33,616 nt of DNA, taken from Bacteroidales bacterium (lineage in GTDB: Bacteria > Bacteroidota > Bacteroidia > Bacteroidales > UBA932). The stretch's first letter is position 1, and each line of letters starts with the position of its first letter. Both the position numbers and the translations under genes were made by a program. Below, piece by piece: positions 1 to 8,615 of this stretch. The stretch covers positions 3,096 through 36,711 of the forward strand of contig JABUTN010000005.1 in NCBI GenBank assembly GCA_021443665.1, in the 5' to 3' direction. Below the pieces are notes generated by a model. That model saw nothing but the letters and a program-made list of their open reading frames with translations. It had not been told where the DNA came from and did not search any database.

Positions 1-15
1 GCGAGAATGTAGCCT

Positions 16-423
16 CTACAGGGCCAGCAGCACCTGAGCGAGCTGGTCGGTGCAGGATGTGCCCCTTTTGCCGCACTCGAGACCTTGGAATTTCGCGATG
101 GCGTCCTTGACCTTCATCCCCTCCACGAGGACTCCGATGGCCTTGAGGTTGCCGTTGCAGCCCCTTGTATATACGAGATTGTAAATGCGGTTCTTCTTGA
201 CGTCAAACTCTATCTTGGCGGAGCACACCTTCTTGCTGGGGACGGCCACAATGTGGCGTACACCATTTTCTTTGGTGTCTGAAATGATTTTGAAGGTGTC
301 GCCCTTCTCTATCTTTTCCTCGGACTTAACGGGCTCCTGCCCTGCTGCATAAGCGTTCTGATTTGCCATAGTGCACAACATCGCTGCGGCTACTGCCACT
401 GCCATAAAAAGTTTGGTTTTCAT
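16..423 (-). CDS. Secreted TSCPD-like (TIGR03905-type, 4-Cys) protein with N-terminal signal peptide
   Basis: Signal-like MKTKLFMAVAVAAAMLCTMANQNAYAA, then VCSAKIEFDV...GCNGNLKAIGVLVEGM...GLECGKRGTSCTDQLA, matching the remembered TSCPD/4Cys motif (CNGNLKAI.LVEGM...CG.R.TSCPDQLA). Confidence 0.75.
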   Translation of the reverse strand: MKTKLFMAVAVAAAMLCTMANQNAYAAGQEPVKSEEKIEKGDTFKIISDTKENGVRHIVAVPSKKVCSAKIEFDVKKNRIYNLVYTRGCNGNLKAIGVLVEGMKVKDAIAKFQGLECGKRGTSCTDQLAQVLLAL

Positions 424-441
424 TTGTGTTATTTTCTTAAG

Positions 442-1302
442 TTACAGAATTTCAATTTGATAGGACACGGAGAAAGACTCTCTCGGGACAAGGATGTTCA
501 CCTCGTCACGGTCGATGAAATCACCCTTATAGCCCACGCGGTCGCATCTGCCCCACCAAGGTTCTATGCACACGAAGGGCGCGTTTTTGCCAACCGGTGA
601 CCAGAGGCCCACGAGCGGGGCATTGAAGGCCAGGGCGAGCCAAGGCCTGCCGTCCGGGGCGTTCAGAGTGACCTTCTTCACCTGAGAGCGGTCAAATATC
701 AAGGCGTCCGCATCGAAAAGCGAAGGGGTAATCTGAATGTTCCTGCCGCAGGGGTGGCGTTTCGAGATATCGGCGCAGCCCTTCGAGCCTATCAGTATAT
801 ATTCCAAATCGTCGCTCCCTTCAAGGGTGAAGGAACCCCTGTCAGGAGAATCCGGGTTGAAGTCGGGATAATAGAAGGCGGGATGCGCCCCTATCTGGAA
901 AGGCAGAGGGCCGGCACCGGTGTTTATGACCTTCCAGCCCACATATACTGACTTCCCCTCTATGCGGTAGCCTATCTCCAGACGGAAGGGGAAGGGGTAT
1001 TTCTCAAGGGTTTCCTCATTGCTTTCAAGGGCGTACACGATGCTGTCGGCCGTCTTTGAGACCGGAGTGAAATCCATATCGCGGGCAAACCCGTGCTGGC
1101 TCATCTTGTAGCTGCGCCCGTTCACGCGGAATGTGCCGTCCCATACACTGCCCACAATTGGGAACAGGACCGGTGAATGGCGTTTCCAGTATTGGGGGTC
1201 GGCATTCCAGAGATACTCCTGCCCACTGCACAGGATTGAGCAGAGTTCGGCCCCGTGGGCGCTGATTGCAATTTCGAGAAATTCATTCTTGAGTGTTTCC
1301 AT
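442..1302 (-). CDS. Aldose 1-epimerase / galactose mutarotase-like protein
   Basis: 286 aa; AHGAELCSI...WNADPQYWKRHSPVLFPIVG...QHGFARDMDF...GAHPAF. Confidence 0.85.
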   Translation of the reverse strand: METLKNEFLEIAISAHGAELCSILCSGQEYLWNADPQYWKRHSPVLFPIVGSVWDGTFRVNGRSYKMSQHGFARDMDFTPVSKTADSIVYALESNEETLEKYPFPFRLEIGYRIEGKSVYVGWKVINTGAGPLPFQIGAHPAFYYPDFNPDSPDRGSFTLEGSDDLEYILIGSKGCADISKRHPCGRNIQITPSLFDADALIFDRSQVKKVTLNAPDGRPWLALAFNAPLVGLWSPVGKNAPFVCIEPWWGRCDRVGYKGDFIDRDEVNILVPRESFSVSYQIEIL

Positions 1303-1332
1303 ATCGCTCCAAAGTTAGGAAAACTTTGACAC

Positions 1333-1361
1333 AAAAAAAAGCGGCCCGCAACGGAGCCGCT
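1333..1361 (-). terminator. Rho-independent terminator downstream of rpmE2
   Basis: Minus strand AGCGGC-TCCGTTGCGG-GCCGCT followed by a T-run, ~20 nt after the rpmE2 stop. Confidence 0.85.
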
Positions 1362-1382
1362 CTGTTATACCGTGGAAGAAGA

Positions 1383-1634
1383 TTATTTCTTCTTGTTTGC
1401 GTAGCGCTGGTAGAATTTGTCCACGCGGCCGGCAGTGTCCACAAGCTTCATCTTACCTGTATAGAAGGGGTGTGAGGTGTTGGAGATCTCGACCTTCACC
1501 AGGGGGTACTGAACGCCCTCGATGTCGATGGTCTCTTTGGTGGACACACAGCTGCGGGTAATGAACACGTGCTCATTTGACATATCCTTGAAAGCTACAA
1601 GACGGTAGGAATCGGGATGAATACCTTTTTTCAT
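1383..1634 (-). CDS. rpmE2: 50S ribosomal protein L31 type B
   Basis: 83 aa [20 protein letters not shown]...[25 protein letters not shown]. Confidence 0.95.
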   Translation of the reverse strand: MKKGIHPDSYRLVAFKDMSNEHVFITRSCVSTKETIDIEGVQYPLVKVEISNTSHPFYTGKMKLVDTAGRVDKFYQRYANKKK

Positions 1635-1672
1635 ATCTGTGTGTATTTGGTTTAAAGTATTTTTCGGGACCG

Positions 1673-1703
1673 CAAAAGTACTGATTATTTTTTAATTGGC
1701 AAA
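1673..1703 (-). promoter_or_regulatory. Bacteroidetes promoter for rpmE2
   Basis: Minus strand TTTG-N19-TACTTTTG, fits TTTG/TAnnTTTG. Confidence 0.7.
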
Positions 1704-1704
1704 T

Positions 1705-2901
1705 TTATCTGATTGTTCCTCTCACAAGTTTGTCGTCATAGAGGATGTATTTCTTGGCTTTCCGCATCCATTTCTGCTCCTGTTCCTTCATATATTCGCG
1801 TGTGGGGGCCCATTTTTCAAGCCCGAGGACATAGGCCTCAAGACTCTTGTCGGAGATTACGGATGAAAGCACTTGCGGCTCGTATCCCGGACACACGCCC
1901 CTCAGATAGCGCAGGATGCGCAGGAAATGGGACACGCTGTGGTAGCTAGGGCCGGGCTGTGGCATCAGCTGGTAGCCGTAGCAGATTTGTCCGGCGTAGG
2001 CGCCCCTTGCGGGGGTGAAACGGCACCAACGGGCGAACACTCCCTCGTCGCAAAGCAGGGCAAGTCCCTCTTCGCTTTCAGTGAGCATCCCCGCGCCTTC
2101 GAGAAGTCCTCCCTCAAGACCACCGCCCAGACCGGCTTCCTCTCCGATTTTCTCCATCCAGGGGGCACCGAACATCTCGTATGGCCTTCCACTGCCCTCG
2201 CCCACACTCACGGGAAGGGCCTTGAGCATATTCATACCGCTGTAGAACCTGAAGGTAAACATCCCCGGCACATCGGCGGCGGCGGGAATGCTCCAGGGCA
2301 GCATATAATGGGTGGAACTGCGCACCAGATAGGAAATCACGTGAAGCGAGAAACGCGCCCCGAGTTCGCTCTGCATCATCAAGGCAAGTTCTCCCGTGGT
2401 CAGGCCGTGAACTTGCGGAAGTCCGTAAGGCCCGCCCATTGTACCCTCCACACCGCGTCCGCAGGGATTCTCCCTGTCAAGCACATAGACCGAAGGAGCC
2501 AGGTCACAGCGCACCAGAGTCTCGAATAGAGAGCAGACAAGTTCGGTCACAGGGTCATAGCGCGAACCCGTGTCCTGATACTCAATCACTATGGCATCGA
2601 TGTCCGAGAGCATCTCCCCGGTGAATTCCCCCGGCGCAACCGCCACGAACTCCGTGCCGGAGAGTCCGAAACGGCTGTACTGCTCCACAACTCCGTGAAT
2701 AGGCGAGCCGGCGTATTCCCCGAAAAGCCCCTCGCAGGGCACAAACACCTTCGCCAGCGTTCCCCTGCGGTAAAGCGTCTCGAAAAGATATTCCCCCGAA
2801 TCGGGGAACCACGCGCTCTGGGAGCAGAGCACAGCCACGCGGCCGCGTCTGAAGACGAGGTCTTCCTGCTCAATCAAAGGGGTGGTGCGGAAGGAGAACA
2901 T
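1705..2901 (-). CDS. DUF1343 (NamZ exo-N-acetylmuramidase-like) protein, divergent
   Basis: QDTGSRYD...VLDRENPCG..VEG...VHGLTTGELA...VGEGSGRPYEMFGAPW; start moved to MFSFRTTP just after the glmM stop. Confidence 0.75.
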   Translation of the reverse strand: MFSFRTTPLIEQEDLVFRRGRVAVLCSQSAWFPDSGEYLFETLYRRGTLAKVFVPCEGLFGEYAGSPIHGVVEQYSRFGLSGTEFVAVAPGEFTGEMLSDIDAIVIEYQDTGSRYDPVTELVCSLFETLVRCDLAPSVYVLDRENPCGRGVEGTMGGPYGLPQVHGLTTGELALMMQSELGARFSLHVISYLVRSSTHYMLPWSIPAAADVPGMFTFRFYSGMNMLKALPVSVGEGSGRPYEMFGAPWMEKIGEEAGLGGGLEGGLLEGAGMLTESEEGLALLCDEGVFARWCRFTPARGAYAGQICYGYQLMPQPGPSYHSVSHFLRILRYLRGVCPGYEPQVLSSVISDKSLEAYVLGLEKWAPTREYMKEQEQKWMRKAKKYILYDDKLVRGTIR

Positions 2902-2902
2902 C

Positions 2903-4288
2903 TTAAACTGTTTTGGCGATGGCAATCACCCTTTGGGCCAAGGCGTCGGCCTTCTCCATTGTGGAGGCCTCGCTATAGACACGGATGATGGGCTCGGTGT
3001 TGGAACGGCGCAGATGCACCCACATCTTCTCGGCATCGAAGTCTATCTTCACGCCGTCTATCGTGGTCACGCGCTCGGAGGCGAACTCCGCCTTCACCTT
3101 GTCCAGGATTCTGTCTATAAGTACGGGGTCGCTGAGTTCTATTCTGTTCTTGGAAATCTCGTAAGGGGGGAGCGAGGCACGCAACTCGCTCACGGTGCAG
3201 GCCTTGTGGGCAAGATGGCTCAGGAACAGGGCCACTCCCACCATTGCGTCACGCCCGTAGTGAAGGTCGGGGAAAATCACGCCTCCGTTGCCTTCGCCGC
3301 CTATTACGGCTCCCACCTCCTTCATCTTTGTGGTCACGTTCACCTCTCCCACCGCACTGGCGAAATACTGCCCGCCGTGGGCGAGGGTCACATCAGCGAG
3401 GGCCCTCGAACTGGACAGGTTGGAAACCGTGTTGCCGGGACGCTGTCCGAGCACATAGTCAGCCACGCTCACAAGCGTGTATTCCTCACCGAAACATTCA
3501 CCGTTCTCGCACACAAGGGCAAGGCGGTCCACGTCGGGATCCACGCTGATGCCGAGGGCCGCACCGCTTTCGACAACCTTCGAGCAAAGTTCCGTCAGGT
3601 GGGCAGGCAGAGGCTCGGGATTGTGGGCGAAATCGCCTGTGGGCTCGCAGTTGACGCGGACGCACTCGACTCCAAGCGCCTCCAGAAGGGCGGGCATTAT
3701 CACTCCGCCCACTGAATTGACGGCATCCAGGACTACCTTGAAGCCGGCCTTGCGTATGGCATCCACATCCACAAGGGGATGCGCAACTACTGCCTGCACG
3801 TGGGCGTCGGTAAAATCCTTGCGGATGATATGTCCGATACCGTCCACCTCGCAGAAAGGGAAATCCCCGTTCTCTGCGGTCTGAAGCACCGCCCCACCCT
3901 CTGCAGCCGAGAGGAACTCGCCCTTCTCGTCGAGCAGTTTCAGGGCATTCCAGTTGCGGGGGTTGTGCGAAGCTGTCAGGATGATGCCGCCGTCAGCCTT
4001 TTCGAAAATCACGGCCATCTCCACGGTGGGAGTCGAGGCCAGGCCGGCGTTTATCACATCGATGCCACAGGCGACGAGGGTGCCGCACACGAGCTGGTCG
4101 ACCATCTCACCGGAAAGGCGGGCGTCACGTCCCACGACCACACGGCGGCCCTTGGAGCTGCCGCAGCGCACAAAGAGGCGCGAAGCGTACGCGGCGGTGA
4201 ACTTCACGATATCGACAGGTGTCAAGCCTTCTCCTGCAGCGCCTCCTATGGTGCCGCGGATGCCTGAAATGGATTTTATCAGACTCAT
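2903..4288 (-). CDS. glmM: Phosphoglucosamine mutase
   Basis: 461 aa; ISGIRGTIGG, ILTASHNPRNWNALK, DPDVDRLAL, RRSNTEPIIRVY. Confidence 0.92.
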   Translation of the reverse strand: MSLIKSISGIRGTIGGAAGEGLTPVDIVKFTAAYASRLFVRCGSSKGRRVVVGRDARLSGEMVDQLVCGTLVACGIDVINAGLASTPTVEMAVIFEKADGGIILTASHNPRNWNALKLLDEKGEFLSAAEGGAVLQTAENGDFPFCEVDGIGHIIRKDFTDAHVQAVVAHPLVDVDAIRKAGFKVVLDAVNSVGGVIMPALLEALGVECVRVNCEPTGDFAHNPEPLPAHLTELCSKVVESGAALGISVDPDVDRLALVCENGECFGEEYTLVSVADYVLGQRPGNTVSNLSSSRALADVTLAHGGQYFASAVGEVNVTTKMKEVGAVIGGEGNGGVIFPDLHYGRDAMVGVALFLSHLAHKACTVSELRASLPPYEISKNRIELSDPVLIDRILDKVKAEFASERVTTIDGVKIDFDAEKMWVHLRRSNTEPIIRVYSEASTMEKADALAQRVIAIAKTV

Positions 4289-4292
4289 ATCT

Positions 4293-5051
4293 TTAAATTA
4301 TTTCTATGTCCTTTGCAAGCAGCCAGCCCTGACGACCGTCAGAGAGTTGCACACGATACCATTGGCCCAGAGAATCAATGACCTCCAGTACCGTGCCTTC
4401 GTGGAGCACGAACAAGGCCTGAGCACCGGTCCCGGGAGAACTTACGACTGAGGTCACGGGTGAAATCACCACCGCTCCGTCCTCTGCGACAGCCTCCGCC
4501 CTCGCCGCAAGGCTCATCCCGAGCGAGGAGAAGCAGCACAGGCCGAACACTATGGCCATACTGAAGGCGAATTTTCTCAGCCACATCCTGCGCCCGTAGC
4601 GGAACCACAGCAGGCTCACTGCCACAAGCGCGAAAAACGCCAGAGCGAACCAGGCCCAGGTATCGGATGAGAAACTGTGGCGAAGTTCACGCGCCCAGGT
4701 CACCAGCACGAATTCGGGAACGGTCTCGATTTTGTCGAGAGTGTACTGCCGGGCTATGGAAAGATTGGCGGCCGCATCCTTAAAGGAGGGGTCCTCGCGG
4801 AGCGCCCTCTCATAGTAGAGCACAGCCTTGCCAAGATATCCGCCGCTGCGGTAGTAGCAGTTGCCTATATTGTAGAAGAGTTCGGCGCTGCGAAGGTCCT
4901 GCCCCTCAATGGCCAGGAAGTCTTCCATCGCGCCCTGGATGTCACCTTCGGAGTATTTCTGCACAGCCCCGTTCCAGAGAGAATCAGCATCCTGGGCCCT
5001 GAGAGCAAAGGCCGTGAAGACCAACACGATTATTGCTATATATTTTTTCAT
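4293..5051 (-). CDS. batE: BatE: TPR + SH3-like domain protein
   Basis: Start MKKYIAIIVLVF; TPR (YNIGNCYYRSGGYLGKAVLYYERALREDP), TM segments, C-terminal SH3 (WYRVQLSDGRQGWLLAKDIEII). Confidence 0.85.
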   Translation of the reverse strand: MKKYIAIIVLVFTAFALRAQDADSLWNGAVQKYSEGDIQGAMEDFLAIEGQDLRSAELFYNIGNCYYRSGGYLGKAVLYYERALREDPSFKDAAANLSIARQYTLDKIETVPEFVLVTWARELRHSFSSDTWAWFALAFFALVAVSLLWFRYGRRMWLRKFAFSMAIVFGLCCFSSLGMSLAARAEAVAEDGAVVISPVTSVVSSPGTGAQALFVLHEGTVLEVIDSLGQWYRVQLSDGRQGWLLAKDIEII

Positions 5052-5056
5052 ACTTC

Positions 5057-6874
5057 TCAGTCCTCCAAGTCTGCTATTACTTTTAGTGCCGTCTGATATT
5101 TCGAGTCGAGAGCCTCGTGGGTGCCCGGAGGGGCATATCGCGCATACTCGCACTCATCCAGAAGCGCGAACAGGCCTTCTATCGCCTCCTGCGAACTTCC
5201 CCTCTCGAGAAGTTTCTCGCGTATGGTGTCCCTATCCAAGTCGGCGGGAGCGATTGTGAGTTTGTCGGCCACATAGCCGATAAGAGCCTTGTGGAGTTCC
5301 TCGATGAAGGCCGTTCCGAGTCCCTGGGCGAGATAGGAGTTCGCCTTCTTCAGACGGGCCTTGGCCACCTTCAACGCCTTGCGGCGGCGTCCTCCGGCCA
5401 CATCGGCCCTTCTGGTCTCCACCTTGCCCACTATCAGGCGCACTGCCACATAGGCTGCAACTATCAGCATGGCCGTTATCCACATCCAGGGCGAAGAGAC
5501 GAAGGAATCCCCGCTGCGGCGCAGACGGCCCGCGGATGTCGATATGTAGCGGATGTCCTCGCCGAGCGAACGCACGCTCTGTTTGTTGATGCCGCCCTCC
5601 TTGAACACGGAGGCGTCAGTGCCCTCACTGCGGGCGACCTTCACGGGTATCGGGTCGCTACTGAGTTTGAGATAGCGTCCGCCCTTTATGTTGTAGTAGG
5701 AAAGAGTCACAGGCTCCATCGTGAAATCCCCGGCACTGCGGGGAATGAAGGGGTACTCGAAGGTACGGGTGCCGCTCAAACCGGACCTGCCCGCCTTCAC
5801 GTTGTCCGTCTTCTTGATGTCATAGACCTCGAAATCGGGAGGGAAGTTTATCTTGGGGGCGTCCACCATACTGAGGTTGCCCGTTCCCGAGATAGTCACT
5901 ATCAGGGAGCCGGCCTCGTGGGCCTTCAGGGAATCCTTGGAGAGGCGCACCGTCATATTCAGGTCGCCCACGCCTCCGGTAAAGTCTGCCGGAGCCCCAT
6001 CGGGAAGGGCGCGGACGTTCACGTTTATCTTGTCCGTGGCCACCCTGCGGCGCACAGTCTGGTAGCCGCTGTCAAAGAAATCGTCGAATATGGAGCGGCC
6101 GCGCTGCGAGTTCTGCGCCCTGACCTGCAACAGGCATATAATCTCCGCCGGGTCTATGCTGATTTGTCCCGACTGCTGGGGCAGCAGCATATAGCGTCTG
6201 AGCAGGGCCGCATCGTAAATCTGGCCTCCCACATTCTCCCTCTCGAAATTGATATTCTGGGGAGCCTCGATTTCCTGGCTCCAAAAACCCTCGAAGGTGG
6301 GGAAGGTCACATCCTCAAAGCCGCTGATGGCCGCATTGCGAGCATAGAGTTTCAGGGTGGCGATAATGGGCTCGCCCTTCACGACGCTGGTCTTGCTGAG
6401 TTGCAGTTTGAGCATCAGTTCCCCGGCAGAGGCATAACTGCTCCCGCCTGAAGAACTTTCCTGTGAAGGGGAGGACTGGGGCTGCTGGCCCGAGGCCACC
6501 ACTTCTATGCTACGGGTGCCGCTGCTCTGCACCTTTCCGGCCACATCCGCCGAGGCGCTCGGTATGGTGAACTTTCCGGTGGATTTGGCCTGAAGCACGT
6601 AGGTATAGGTCACCTCGTAGGTCTGGGACCTCTTTCCGTTCACAAACTGGATGGAATTCATCGTGCTGCTTGTGGGGCCGGCCAACACGTGGAAATCCTC
6701 GAACTCAGGCTTGAAGAACTCCTTCACCTTGCCGGAGGCTATGTATTGTACATTGAAGGCCTCATCCAGAGAAACCACTGTGGGGGCCTCCACACGAAGT
6801 CCCTGGGCGGCGGCGTTGAGCGGCAGCAGCAGTGAGGCCGCAAATGCAATTATCAGACTACCAATTCTTTTCAC
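5057..6874 (-). CDS. batD: BatD, oxygen-tolerance family protein
   Basis: 605 aa; signal peptide, VSLDEAFNVQYIASGKV..F..P.F.DF.VLAGP..S, C-terminal TM, position in the Bat cluster. Confidence 0.9.
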   Translation of the reverse strand: MKRIGSLIIAFAASLLLPLNAAAQGLRVEAPTVVSLDEAFNVQYIASGKVKEFFKPEFEDFHVLAGPTSSTMNSIQFVNGKRSQTYEVTYTYVLQAKSTGKFTIPSASADVAGKVQSSGTRSIEVVASGQQPQSSPSQESSSGGSSYASAGELMLKLQLSKTSVVKGEPIIATLKLYARNAAISGFEDVTFPTFEGFWSQEIEAPQNINFERENVGGQIYDAALLRRYMLLPQQSGQISIDPAEIICLLQVRAQNSQRGRSIFDDFFDSGYQTVRRRVATDKINVNVRALPDGAPADFTGGVGDLNMTVRLSKDSLKAHEAGSLIVTISGTGNLSMVDAPKINFPPDFEVYDIKKTDNVKAGRSGLSGTRTFEYPFIPRSAGDFTMEPVTLSYYNIKGGRYLKLSSDPIPVKVARSEGTDASVFKEGGINKQSVRSLGEDIRYISTSAGRLRRSGDSFVSSPWMWITAMLIVAAYVAVRLIVGKVETRRADVAGGRRRKALKVAKARLKKANSYLAQGLGTAFIEELHKALIGYVADKLTIAPADLDRDTIREKLLERGSSQEAIEGLFALLDECEYARYAPPGTHEALDSKYQTALKVIADLED

Positions 6875-8615
6875 GTTTCTTTTCCTCCAACTTTTGTGCT
6901 TTTTCTTTCTTGACCTTGTCCTGGGTCTGCTTTTCCTTGTCCTCTATGGCCTGGAGCATCTGCTGGGCAGCCTGAGGAGTGATTTTGGGCTCCTGCTGGG
7001 GCTGGCCCTGCCGGTCTTTTTTATCCTGGTCCTTATTTTGGTTCTGGTCTTTGTTCTGATTCTGATCCTGGTTTTGGTCCTGATTCTGGTCTTTGTTCTG
7101 GTCTTTGTTCTGGTCCTGATTCTGATTTTGATCCTGCTGGTTCTGGTCTCCACCGCCGCCTCCGCCCTGCTGATCCTGCTGGTCCTTCAGATGCTTCTGG
7201 GCGTTGGCCAGGTTCTCCTTGGTTTCCATATCCGTGGGATTCAGCCTCAGCGAAGCCTTGTACTCATCCACAGCCTCCTGATACTTCTTCAACTGCATAT
7301 TCAGGTTTCCCATATTGTGATGATAGCGCGACAGTTCCTCCTTCGAGCGGCAGGTGGAGAGGGTATCAGCCAGTCCGTTCATATAGGTAGCGGCCTCGTT
7401 GTACATCTCCTGCTTGTAAAGTGTGTTGCCGAGGTTGAACTTCGCCACGGCGGAAGCCGTGTCCTTGACCAGGGCCTTGCGGTAATTCACATCGGCCTCG
7501 CGGTAATTTTCCTTCTTGAAATCCCTGTTGCCCCTGCGCACGTCCCTCTTGTCTTCCTGGGCGTTCACCACGGTGGGCACGAGCAGCAGCAAGGCAACAA
7601 TCGCGGCGGCCTTCCCATCGAAGATGGAACGGCCGGAACGGCGCTCGCTGACAAGCATCTCAATCACGAGAAGAAGCAGGGCAATCGCGAGGAAATACAT
7701 ATACTGTTCATCGAAATCCTCGAACACCAGGGACTGGTATTTCTTGGCCTCCATAGAGTGGATTTCGTCAATGATGGGGTTCAGGCCGAACTCCGTGTTC
7801 CCCGCCCTGACATAGAGTCCCTCGCCTGCGGATGCGACCTTGCGCAGCGTCTGCTCGTCAAGACGGGTCACCACCATATCGCCATTCTTGTCCTTGAGGT
7901 AACTTCCGTCCATAGGGATGGGCTTGCCTTCATTTGAGCCCACGCCTATGCAGAACACCCTCGCGCCCACACTCTTCGCGTCCTCAGCGGCGGCGACTGC
8001 ATCGTCCTCGTGGTTCTCTCCGTCCGTAATCACTATCACCGCCCTGGAGTTCTCGCTCTCAGCGCTGAAACTCCTCAGGGCCGTGCGTATGGCGTCACCT
8101 ATGGCCGTGCCCTGCACAGCCACGGACTCGGTGTTTATGGAGTTGAGGAAAATCTTGGCGGACACATAGTCTGTGGTTATGGGCAGCTGCACGAATGACT
8201 TGCCGGCGAACACAATCAGTCCCACCCTGTCGTCACGCAGACGGTCAACGAGTTTGGAAATGGCGAGTTTCGCCCTCTCCAGGCGGTTGGGGGAATAATC
8301 CTCCGCCAGCATCGAGTTGGACACGTCAAGCGCAATCATAATCTCCACTCCCTTCACCTCGCGCTCCTTGAGTGTGGCCCCAATCTGGGGACGGGCAAGC
8401 GCAACGGCGAAGAAGGCGATGGAAAGGCATACCAAGGTCAGTTTCACCCAGCCCTTGTATTTCGGGCTCAGGGGGAGAAGCTGTTCCACAAGTTCCCTGT
8501 CTCCGAAGCGCTCTATGCGTCTGCGGCGCAGCCTGCGGGAAATCGCGTAGCACACAAGCAGCAGCGGAATCAGCAGCAGAAGCCACAAATATTCTATGTT
8601 GGCGAAAATTATCAT
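6858..8615 (-). CDS. BatB-BatC fusion: VWA domain, internal TM/signal, TPRs, Q/N/D/K-rich tail
   Basis: VWA (IALDVSNSMLAEDYSPNRLERAK), TM, internal AAAIVALLLLVPTVVNAQ, TPRs, DQNQNQDQNKDQNKD tract. Confidence 0.88.
   Translation of the reverse strand: MIIFANIEYLWLLLLIPLLLVCYAISRRLRRRRIERFGDRELVEQLLPLSPKYKGWVKLTLVCLSIAFFAVALARPQIGATLKEREVKGVEIMIALDVSNSMLAEDYSPNRLERAKLAISKLVDRLRDDRVGLIVFAGKSFVQLPITTDYVSAKIFLNSINTESVAVQGTAIGDAIRTALRSFSAESENSRAVIVITDGENHEDDAVAAAEDAKSVGARVFCIGVGSNEGKPIPMDGSYLKDKNGDMVVTRLDEQTLRKVASAGEGLYVRAGNTEFGLNPIIDEIHSMEAKKYQSLVFEDFDEQYMYFLAIALLLLVIEMLVSERRSGRSIFDGKAAAIVALLLLVPTVVNAQEDKRDVRRGNRDFKKENYREADVNYRKALVKDTASAVAKFNLGNTLYKQEMYNEAATYMNGLADTLSTCRSKEELSRYHHNMGNLNMQLKKYQEAVDEYKASLRLNPTDMETKENLANAQKHLKDQQDQQGGGGGGDQNQQDQNQNQDQNKDQNKDQNQDQNQDQNQNKDQNQNKDQDKKDRQGQPQQEPKITPQAAQQMLQAIEDKEKQTQDKVKKEKAQKLEEKKREKNW
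7021..7150 (-). repeat. Degenerate in-frame 6/12-nt repeat encoding a (D/N/K)QN(Q/K)D tract in BatC
   Basis: Plus strand shows repeated ttctggtcctgattctggtctttgttctgg units. Confidence 0.85.

Noticed and set aside
5117-6451. 444-aa plus-strand ORF, and similar long ORFs antisense to glmM, folP, purB and M6
   Set aside because: Shadow ORFs opposite clear conserved genes, with no recognisable family.
6651-7937. 428-aa plus-strand ORF with a long LVLILVLVF hydrophobic run
   Set aside because: Exactly antisense to the Q/N/D/K tract of BatB-BatC; an artefact of the repeat read backwards.
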